Positions 46,287-53,517 of a stretch of 64,000 bases of DNA are shown in pieces. The notes below the pieces were generated by a model. That model was not told the origin of the DNA. It saw nothing but the letters and a program-made list of their open reading frames with translations, and searched no databases. Each line of letters starts with the position of its first letter. Position 1 is the first letter of the stretch. Both the position numbers and the translations under genes were made by a program. Origin of the DNA: Myxococcus fulvus (GTDB lineage Bacteria > Myxococcota > Myxococcia > Myxococcales > Myxococcaceae); NCBI RefSeq assembly GCF_900111765.1, contig NZ_FOIB01000012.1, positions 186,001 through 250,000 of the forward strand. Direction: 5' to 3'.

Positions 46287-47536
46287 CGTGGACCTCCGAG
46301 GATGCTCACCGAGTCCGGGAAGATGCCCACGCGCACGGTATTCACCACCGTGCCGTCGGCCAGGTTCACCGCGTGCAGCGTGCCGGGGCCCACGTGGTCG
46401 CCCTCGCAGACGACGAGCGCGTGGCTGCCATCCGGCGTCAGCGTCGCTTGATGCGCGTTGAGACAGCCCTCGGGCGCCAGGTCGATTTCGCGCTGGATGT
46501 TTCCTGACGCCGCGTCGATGACGAGCAGCGCCTCCACGCCCTGGTACGGCACGTAGAGCGTCTTCCCGTCCTGGCTGAAGTCCCCGAACATGGGCGCGCC
46601 CGCGAGGCGAATCGTGCGCGCGGCGTTCATCGTGTTCGTCGCGGACTCCAGCACCTGGAGCTCGCGGCTCGCCATGGAGCTGACCCAGACATCACCCGTG
46701 GTGGGCGACATCGCCAGCGCGTAGGGCTGGTGTCGGGGGGCGATGGCGGTGCCCGCGCCGGGGGCCACCTTCACGCGCCGGGGCTTCTCGGAGAGCGCGG
46801 TGAGGTCGACGATGGCCACCTCGTCGGACCAGCAGGCGATGTACGCGGTGCGCTCGTCGGGCGACAGGCGGATGGCGTGCGGCGCCGGGCACACGGAGAC
46901 CATGCCCTTCCGGGTCATCGTCTCCGCGTCGATGATGGCCAGCCGCGCGTGCATCTCCTCCTCGGTGCCACCGCGCCGCGCCACCTCGACGATCTTCAGC
47001 GTGTCGAAGTGTGACTGGTACAGCGTCTTGCCGTCCTTGCTGACGATGACGTCGCCGGGGTTGGGGTCCACGCGCACCGCGCCGACCCGCCGGTTGTCGC
47101 GCGCGTCCAGCTTCAGGCAGTAGCCATCATCCGAGCCCGTGCCGTGTGCGCCGTGAGGCCCCGAGCCGCCGCCCGGCACGTAGTTGGAGATGCCCACGTA
47201 ATAGAAGGCGCCATCCGGTGACACCGCCGTGTGGTGGGGGCCCTCCAGCTCCACCGGGTTGAGCCCCACCGGCACGCGCGCCAGCTCGCGCCAGCCCGGC
47301 GTGGTGGCGCCATCCAGTTCCAACAGACTCATGGTGTCATCCAGGCTGTTGGTCACCAGGACGCGGCCGCCCGGACCGGGAGGGGGCACGGTGCTGCCCT
47401 CGGTCCACGGCGTCTCGTGCTCGTACTGCAGGCCGTCCGGCGGCTTCACGCCATCGAAGGGGCTCTTCTCCTCGGAGCAGGCGCCCAGCAGCAGTCCCAG
47501 CGCGGGCACCCACGCGCGCGCGAGTCGTCTCGTCAT
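46283..47536 (-). CDS. YncE-like beta-propeller lipoprotein
   Basis: This 417-residue lipoprotein (lipobox LLGACSEE) has YncE-type propeller repeats: VLVTNSLDDTMSLLELDGA, VIVSKDGKTLYQSHFDTLKIV, RLSPDERTAYIACWSDEVAIVDL and FSQDGKTLYVPYQGVEALLVIDAA. The blade motif (S.DG..LY) recurs at least five times. Such proteins bind other envelope proteins or ligands. It overlaps both neighbours by 4 nt, so it forms one operon with them. Confidence 0.85.
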   Translation of the reverse strand: MTRRLARAWVPALGLLLGACSEEKSPFDGVKPPDGLQYEHETPWTEGSTVPPPGPGGRVLVTNSLDDTMSLLELDGATTPGWRELARVPVGLNPVELEGPHHTAVSPDGAFYYVGISNYVPGGGSGPHGAHGTGSDDGYCLKLDARDNRRVGAVRVDPNPGDVIVSKDGKTLYQSHFDTLKIVEVARRGGTEEEMHARLAIIDAETMTRKGMVSVCPAPHAIRLSPDERTAYIACWSDEVAIVDLTALSEKPRRVKVAPGAGTAIAPRHQPYALAMSPTTGDVWVSSMASRELQVLESATNTMNAARTIRLAGAPMFGDFSQDGKTLYVPYQGVEALLVIDAASGNIQREIDLAPEGCLNAHQATLTPDGSHALVVCEGDHVGPGTLHAVNLADGTVVNTVRVGIFPDSVSILGGPR

Positions 47537-48159
47537 GGCGCCTCCGGCTCGATGCGGAAGGTGACGGGCTGGGCCAACAGGTACGGCCCCTCCTGGATGC
47601 GGTTCTGGAGCAGGTACGCGCTCATCACCTGCACGGACAGGTCCTTGCCGGCGTTGGCCTTGAGCGTGTCCCACGTCGCGGCGTCGAGCTGCCAGGACAG
47701 GTTCGAGGTGAGCATCTCCACCGGGCACTCGCGGCCGGGCACCGTCACCTGCACCCAGTAGATGTCACCGGTGAAGGGCGGCAGGTGCGCGTGCGCGGTG
47801 GGCAAGAGCCACTGTCCCACCGTCGCCAGCATCGTGCGCGCGGTGTCCAGGGGGCTCGCGGGCACAGGGCGTGGCAAGGCCTGGGCGAGCGACGAGTCCC
47901 ACGTCCACATCGGCGCCGCCGCGTCGAAGGCATAGCGCGCGTTGCTCTGGGGCGAGGACAGCTCCGTGGCCTGTGCGTCCGCCTTCGCCAGGTTGCTTGC
48001 GTCCACCAGCGCCCGCCAGGCCTCGTCCGTGGCGTCGCCTCCGTAGAGCGGCTCTCCGCACTTCGAATCGGTGGGCTCGTCGTCACCGCAAGCGGAGGTC
48101 AGGGCCAGCAGCGCGGCCGCGGAGGTGGTCCAGAGGAGGCTTCGCGAGAGGGGCTTCAT
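47533..48159 (-). CDS. Hypothetical lipoprotein, 208 aa
   Basis: This lipoprotein (lipobox LTSAC) is mostly of unknown fold, with one Cys pair candidate (Cys34 in DSKCGEPLY and the Cys in GRECPVEML). A His-bearing segment LPTAHAHLPPF is at about residues 119-129. No family is recognised. It is the second gene of an overlapping four-gene set whose others are a BNR protein, a propeller and a cytochrome. Confidence 0.75.
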   Translation of the reverse strand: MKPLSRSLLWTTSAAALLALTSACGDDEPTDSKCGEPLYGGDATDEAWRALVDASNLAKADAQATELSSPQSNARYAFDAAAPMWTWDSSLAQALPRPVPASPLDTARTMLATVGQWLLPTAHAHLPPFTGDIYWVQVTVPGRECPVEMLTSNLSWQLDAATWDTLKANAGKDLSVQVMSAYLLQNRIQEGPYLLAQPVTFRIEPEAP

Positions 48160-49520
48160 GGGAGGGGACCTGTCGTGGAGTGCTCACGCCGCCGACCACG
48201 GCGCAGCAGGGTGAAGAGGGACAGCAACATCAACAGCGGCGCCATGTTCCCACCCATCGCCCCGCAACCTCCCGACCCCTTGGGACCAGGCGGGGGTTCA
48301 GGAGTGGAGCCTGCATCGGCGGGTCCCGCGTCGGGCGCGCCTGCGTCGGGCGTGCCCGCGTCCTCGGGTGTCGGCTCCTCGACGCCACCATCCGGATACA
48401 GCGGCGCGCCGAGCTGCTCGGCCAGCTGGGGCCAGCGGCTGGGGCAGAGGTCTCGCACCGGCGTGCCGCGCGGACAGTGGTGCGTGCCCTGGATTTCGTA
48501 GAGGCCGAACAGGTGCTCCCACGTGCTGCCCTGGTCCGTGCTGCGCGCGAGCGCCCAGTCGTGCAACCACGTGGACCCGCAGCCGTAGAGCGTGTCTCCC
48601 TGGCGCAGCACGCACGCGTTGCCCGTGGGCAGGGTCAGCATGTCCAGGGGGCCCGTGGAGGGGCCTCGGAAGAAGTGGTTGAGCGTGCCGACCCAGGTCG
48701 TCTTGCCGTCGGCGGACAGCTCCATGTTGATGAAGACGTCCTGGATTTCGGAGACGTTGACGAAGGTCTCGCCGCCGTCATCGCTGCGCAGCATGAAGGT
48801 GGAGCCCTGCGACGACACGCGCGCCCACACGATGTCCGCCGACACCGGGTCCGCTGCCTCCACCATCAAGTCGTACGGCAACAAGAGCGGCGCCAGCGTG
48901 TGCACCACCTCGCGCCACGTCTCCCCCGCGTCGTCGCTGCGCAGGAGGAGCATCCGGCTCTCCTCCTTGCCCGTCGCGTACAGGCGCTGGGGATTCGCCG
49001 GGGACACGCGCACCGCGTTGAGCACCAGGCCCTGACGCAGCAGGGGAGACGGGGCCCATGTCTCGCCGCCGTCCTGGGAGCGGTACAGGCCGTTGGGCCT
49101 GCCGTGCCGCGAGGTGACGACGTACAGCACGCGGTCATCGGTGGGATGCGCCGCGAGGCCGGAGACCCAGGTGTCCTTGAAGTAGGGGTGCGTGTTCCAC
49201 GAGCAACCCCCGTCGGGTGAGCGCAGGAGGGCGCTGCCCGTGGCCGCCATGATGTCGCCGGCCTCACGCCACAGGTAGGCCGTGGGGTTCCAGCCGCCGT
49301 AGCCCATCGCGTCCGGGCATATCCACCGGAACGTCTTGCCGGCGTCGCGCGAAATCACCGCGCCGAACGTCGCGCCCAGGAAGAAGTCCTCCGGGTGGCC
49401 TCGGCGGAGGGTGACGTTGGACGTCTCCGGCAGGCCCGCGTGGGCGCTCGCCGTCGTCCCGGCGCACATGGCCAGCAGGCAGAGGACCTGGCTCCAACGG
49501 TGGGGGTGCTGATGCGACAT
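48156..49520 (-). CDS. Six-Asp-box (BNR) surface protein with MYXO-CTERM-like tail
   Basis: This 454-residue exported protein has a signal peptide (about 1-28) and six BNR/Asp-box-like motifs (near 58-64, 101-108, 148-155, 195-202, 246-253 and 327-334; for example SQDGGETW and SDDAGETW). The propeller fold resembles sialidase or Vps10-like domains. A PDAG repeat linker at about 386-405 leads to a tail with GGCGAMGG, a hydrophobic segment and RRGRRR, matching MYXO-CTERM-type sorting. No sialidase catalytic triad could be confirmed. ATG 49520 follows GGGAG. Confidence 0.85.
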   Translation of the reverse strand: MSHQHPHRWSQVLCLLAMCAGTTASAHAGLPETSNVTLRRGHPEDFFLGATFGAVISRDAGKTFRWICPDAMGYGGWNPTAYLWREAGDIMAATGSALLRSPDGGCSWNTHPYFKDTWVSGLAAHPTDDRVLYVVTSRHGRPNGLYRSQDGGETWAPSPLLRQGLVLNAVRVSPANPQRLYATGKEESRMLLLRSDDAGETWREVVHTLAPLLLPYDLMVEAADPVSADIVWARVSSQGSTFMLRSDDGGETFVNVSEIQDVFINMELSADGKTTWVGTLNHFFRGPSTGPLDMLTLPTGNACVLRQGDTLYGCGSTWLHDWALARSTDQGSTWEHLFGLYEIQGTHHCPRGTPVRDLCPSRWPQLAEQLGAPLYPDGGVEEPTPEDAGTPDAGAPDAGPADAGSTPEPPPGPKGSGGCGAMGGNMAPLLMLLSLFTLLRRGRRREHSTTGPLP

Positions 49521-49762
49521 GACGGGGGCTCCCGGGAATGGTGACGGCCCATCCCGGACCTTAACGATTGGGCCTCCCACATATAGCGGAGGGTTTCGTG
49601 CGGACGGGTGCGGCGCTTTGCCACCCCACCCCACGTGGCGGCGGTGTGGGCGGAAGGTTTTGCAGCCACCACTTCGCGGGTGCGGGTGACCCGTGGGGGA
49701 CTCGCCTCGCGGCGGCCGGTCTGCTACGCACGAAGCAGACTTGTGGCAGGGGGGAGCACGAC

Positions 49763-50980
49763 ATGGCGGGGGCCGCGGAGAGGTCCGACCTCATTCCGGA
49801 GGAGGGCGCCCGGGGGCGACGTCTGCCCATGGGTGGCCCTGCGCGTTCGGTGTGGGAGGCGGTGATGCAGGGAGCGGTGGACGTGGCGGTGCGGGCCTAC
49901 GAGGACCTGTCCCCAGGGCAGCGCGAGCGCGTGCTGGTGGACTCCGCGAACGTGCCCGCACAGGCGCGCACGGCGCTGGTGGACGTGCTGCGGCGGGCCC
50001 GGGACTTCGCGGGCGCGGCGCGCCTCCTGGAGGCCCAGGGCGCGGACTCCGAGGCCGCGGCGCTGCATGAGCAGGCAGGCTCGTTGCTGATGGCGGCGGA
50101 GGCGTGGCTGCGCGCGGGAGAGCCCGCGAGAGCGGCGGCGGCCTTCGAGCGCGGCGGCGCGCTGGAGCGGGCGCTGGAGCTGTACCGCTCGCTGGAGGCG
50201 CGCGAGTCCATGGCGCACTGCCTGACGCGGCTGCAGCGTCCGCTGGAGGCCGCGGAGGTGTACCACGCGCTGGGCTACGCGCACGCGGAGCTGGAGGCGC
50301 TGCGCGGCGTGCCGTCCGAGCATCCCCGCCGACGCGAGGCGGTGCTGCGCATGTGCGCGCTGCTCGACGAGCAGGGTGAGTCCATGCGCGCGCTGGTGCT
50401 GCTGGCGGATGCGCGGCAGGAGTCCGCGGCCGCGCGCGAGGACGAGGTGCTCAAGGCGGAGCACCTGCGTCTGCTCAGGCACCTGGGGTTGAGCGATGGC
50501 TCGCCCGAGTCCGGGGAGTCCTCCTCGCCGGTGGCCGAGCGGCCGGGCGCGACGCCGGATGGGTACGAGTACCTCAAGGCGATTCCCATCTTCGGGGAGC
50601 TGGCGCTGGAGGACCTCAAGGACCTCTACCGTGTGGCGCGGCAGGTGGTCATCCCCGAGGACACCACGGTGCTGGAGAAGGGCGCGCGGGGCACGGGGCT
50701 GCTCGTGTTGTTGGAGGGCACGGTGGAGGTGTCGAGCGGCCCGGGGCCGGACGCGCGGCGGCTCAACACGCTGGGGCCCGGCGCGTGGTTGGGGGAAATC
50801 TCCCTCATCCAGGACGGGCCCACGTCCGCGCACGTGCGCTCCAGCTCCACGGTGAGGGCCCTGCGCGTGACGCGCGCGGACTTCCAGCACTACCTGGCCA
50901 CCCACGAGGCGGCGGCCCTGCGCATCTACCGACTGTTCACCCACAACCTGGCGGAGCGGGTGCGGGTGCTCAGCACGTAG
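49763..50980 (+). CDS. TPR-like plus cyclic-nucleotide-binding-fold protein
   Basis: This 405-residue cytosolic protein has N-terminal helical repeats (about residues 30-240, TPR-like: AAEAWLRAGEPARAAAAFERGGALERALELYRSL). One cNMP-binding fold (about 270-390) follows, with PIFGELALEDLKDLYRVARQ. The phosphate-binding cassette reads LGEISLIQDGPTSAHV, lacking the usual Arg. There is no DNA-binding domain. ATG 49763 has GGGGGGAG upstream. The related next gene follows 27 nt downstream. Confidence 0.82.
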   Translation: MAGAAERSDLIPEEGARGRRLPMGGPARSVWEAVMQGAVDVAVRAYEDLSPGQRERVLVDSANVPAQARTALVDVLRRARDFAGAARLLEAQGADSEAAALHEQAGSLLMAAEAWLRAGEPARAAAAFERGGALERALELYRSLEARESMAHCLTRLQRPLEAAEVYHALGYAHAELEALRGVPSEHPRRREAVLRMCALLDEQGESMRALVLLADARQESAAAREDEVLKAEHLRLLRHLGLSDGSPESGESSSPVAERPGATPDGYEYLKAIPIFGELALEDLKDLYRVARQVVIPEDTTVLEKGARGTGLLVLLEGTVEVSSGPGPDARRLNTLGPGAWLGEISLIQDGPTSAHVRSSSTVRALRVTRADFQHYLATHEAAALRIYRLFTHNLAERVRVLST

Positions 50981-51007
50981 GACGCGCGGGGACGGTAGGA
51001 TGGCGGG

Positions 51008-52186
51008 ATGGCGGACACGCGTGTCGAGGGGAGGGAGCGGGCCGTGCAGCTCGCCCGGCAGGGCCAGCTGGAGGCGGCGCTCGCCGAGTACCAGGCGCTC
51101 TTGAAGCACGCCCCCGATGACGCGGAGGTGCGCCAGCAGGTGGCGGAGCTGCTCGAGTGGCTGGGCCGCGCGAGCGACGCCGCGGCCGCGCACGAAGCCG
51201 CCGCGCTGGCCTGGGCCAAGGCGTTGCAGCCCCTGCGCGCGGTGGCGGCGTGCGTGGCCCTGGGGCGCCTGGGGGCTCCGGGCGCCGTGAGGGCGCGCAC
51301 CTCGGCGGCGCTGGCCGAGCGCTTCGCGCTGTGCTCGGAGGCGTGTGAGGACGGCGTCTCGGGGCTCTTCTCCCGACTGGGCCGCGAGGACTTCGTCGCG
51401 CTGGTGGACGTGCTCCAGGTGCGCGCCTTCTTCCCCGGACAGCCGGTGGTGCAAGAGGGCGAGGCGGGTGCGTCCATGTTCGTGCTGGTGGAGGGCCGCG
51501 CGGAGGTGACGCGCGCGCTGGAGAGCGGGGAGCGCGCCGTGGTGGGCGCGGTGGCGCCCGGCGACGTCTTCGGCGAGCTGGCGCTGGTGTCCGAGGGCCC
51601 CCGGCTGGCGAGCGTCGTCGTCACCGAGCGCGCGGTGTTGCTGGAGCTGACGCGCGAGGCGCTCACGTCCGTGTCCGCGCGCCAGCCGCGCGTGGCCCAG
51701 GTGGTGGAGGACTTCTACCGGCGCAGGCTGGTGGACAACCTCTTGCGCAGCAACCCGCTGCTCAGCCGGCTGACGCCCGCGCAGAAGGCCGCGCTCAGCC
51801 TGGACTTCAGCCTGCGCTCCATCGCCGAAGGCGAGGTGCTGCTGACACAGGGGCAGCCGGGTGACGCCTTCTACGTGCTCTTGCGCGGACGGTGCACGCC
51901 GTGGCTGTTGCATCCGGATGGCCGGCGCGTGGCGCTGGCGGAGCTGCACGAGGGGGACGTGTTCGGCGAAATCTCCCTGCTGCTCGACAAGCCGGTGTCC
52001 GCCACGGTGCGCGCGGACGGCGTGGGCGTGGTGCTGCGGCTGCCTCGCGCCGCGTTCGAGAAGCACCTGCTCAGCCAGCCGGGCCTGAAGGGACAGCTGA
52101 TGCGCATGGGCACCGAGCGGCTGCAGCGCTCCGCGCGCGTGCTGGCATCGGGCCGTGTGCTGCACGACGGCGACCTGCGCGTCTGA
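51008..52186 (+). CDS. Double cyclic-nucleotide-binding-fold protein
   Basis: This 392-residue protein has a short N-terminal helical repeat (about 8-95) and two cNMP-binding folds (about 110-245 and 250-380). The cassettes read FGELALVSEGPRLASV (Arg kept) and FGEISLLLDKPVSATV (Arg lost). No helix-turn-helix is present. It looks like a paralogue of the upstream gene with an extra domain. Its function could be protein-level regulation. Confidence 0.82.
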   Translation: MADTRVEGRERAVQLARQGQLEAALAEYQALLKHAPDDAEVRQQVAELLEWLGRASDAAAAHEAAALAWAKALQPLRAVAACVALGRLGAPGAVRARTSAALAERFALCSEACEDGVSGLFSRLGREDFVALVDVLQVRAFFPGQPVVQEGEAGASMFVLVEGRAEVTRALESGERAVVGAVAPGDVFGELALVSEGPRLASVVVTERAVLLELTREALTSVSARQPRVAQVVEDFYRRRLVDNLLRSNPLLSRLTPAQKAALSLDFSLRSIAEGEVLLTQGQPGDAFYVLLRGRCTPWLLHPDGRRVALAELHEGDVFGEISLLLDKPVSATVRADGVGVVLRLPRAAFEKHLLSQPGLKGQLMRMGTERLQRSARVLASGRVLHDGDLRV

Positions 52187-52208
52187 TTCAGAGGGCTTGA
52201 AACGACGA

Positions 52209-52240
52209 CGCCCGGGCTCCCCATGAGGGAGACCCGGGCG
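52209..52240. terminator. GC-rich hairpin between convergent genes
   Basis: CGCCCGGGCTCCC (52209-52221) pairs with GGGAGACCCGGGCG (52227-52240) with one bulged A and a 5-nt loop. It lies between the ends of the double cNMP gene and the FadL-type gene, suggesting a bidirectional terminator. Confidence 0.6.
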
Positions 52241-52290
52241 TGTCACGCTGCGGCCGGCCCGACGGAGCGGACCGGCGCGGCGTCAGCCGA

Positions 52291-53484
52291 CTACATGGAG
52301 TAGCCGAGCGTCAGACCGAACACGTGCGCGGAGCCGTTGTAGACGCCGGGGATGCCCGGGGCCGAGCTCTCCTTGTCGGAGAGGCTGACGAACTGGTACG
52401 CGAAGTCCGCGCGCAGCCCGTTCCAGTTGTAGCCGAGGCCACCGGACACGCCGAAGCGGTTCGCGTCCGGCAGGTCCGGCGTCAGCGTGCTGCCCGGGCT
52501 GGGGGCCGGGTCGTAGATGAAGCCGGCGCGGACCTGGAAGGCCGGCGTCACGCCGTACTCGGCGCCCAGGTGGTAGTTCCACTTCGCGCGCCACTGCTTG
52601 GGCAGCGGGTTGTTGATGGCCGGGTTGTCCGGGAACTCGATGGCGAGCTCCTGGAACGAGGACCAGTCCACCCAGTTGGCGTCGAAGGCGATCTTCAAGT
52701 TCTCCAGCGGCGTGACGGCGATGCCCGCGGCGATGGTGGCCGGCAGCGTGACGTCACCCTGCACGCGCGTGTCCGGCAGGCGCGTCTGGAACTCCACCGG
52801 CACGTTCTGGAAGTCCGCCTGACCCTTGAACGACAGGTCCGCGGCGCTGCGGTAGTGCAGGCCGAACGTCACCACCTTGGGCAGCAGCACGGCCTGGACG
52901 CCGATGTTGTAGCCCCAGCCCCAGTCGCTGCCGCCCAGGTGCACCTGGCCCTCGGACTCGACGAAGCCCAGGGCGCGCTTGAGCTCCAGGGTGGAGCGGT
53001 AGATGTTGATGCCGCCGCCCACGCGGAAGCGCTCGTGGAGCTGGTACGCCGCCGTCGGGTTGATGTTGTAGACGGACAGCGCGGACTCCTGGGCGCGGAA
53101 GCGGCCCACGAACCCATCCTCCCAGCGGCTGCGCGCGCCGAAGGGCGTGTAGATGCCCAGACCCACCGCGGCCCGGTCGAACGGCTTGTAGACCAGGAAC
53201 AGGTGTGGCGGGGGCGACAGGGTCGTCTTCTGACCCTGCTCGGTGCCGTTGTCCGGCGTGAACTTGATGGCCGGCAGGATGCCGGTGTCACCAATCTGCA
53301 CGTCCAGCTTGTTCACACCGAGGATGTTCGCGGCGTTCGAGTAGATGGCCGACGAGTCGTCCAGCCACGCGGCCGCCGCGTTGCCCATGCCCGAGGAGCG
53401 GGCGCTCTGGGTGTTGATCTGAAAGCCGGCCGCCTGGGAGCTACCCGCGGCCAGGAGCGCGACGAGGGACAGTGTCTTCTTCAT
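52291..53484 (-). CDS. FadL/OmpP1-family outer membrane porin
   Basis: This 397-residue protein has a signal peptide (MKKTLSLVALLAAGSSQA) and the FadL-family opening AAGFQINTQSARSSGMGNAAAAWLDDSSAIYSNAA. Alternating strands suit a 14-strand barrel. FadL-type proteins move long-chain fatty acids or hydrophobic compounds. The gene is about 25-34 nt downstream of the lipase gene, implying a unit. ATG 53493 would add three residues. Confidence 0.88.
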   Translation of the reverse strand: MKKTLSLVALLAAGSSQAAGFQINTQSARSSGMGNAAAAWLDDSSAIYSNAANILGVNKLDVQIGDTGILPAIKFTPDNGTEQGQKTTLSPPPHLFLVYKPFDRAAVGLGIYTPFGARSRWEDGFVGRFRAQESALSVYNINPTAAYQLHERFRVGGGINIYRSTLELKRALGFVESEGQVHLGGSDWGWGYNIGVQAVLLPKVVTFGLHYRSAADLSFKGQADFQNVPVEFQTRLPDTRVQGDVTLPATIAAGIAVTPLENLKIAFDANWVDWSSFQELAIEFPDNPAINNPLPKQWRAKWNYHLGAEYGVTPAFQVRAGFIYDPAPSPGSTLTPDLPDANRFGVSGGLGYNWNGLRADFAYQFVSLSDKESSAPGIPGVYNGSAHVFGLTLGYSM

Positions 53485-53517
53485 GTGAGTCATTCCCCTA
53501 TTTCCTGTCCGTCAGGA

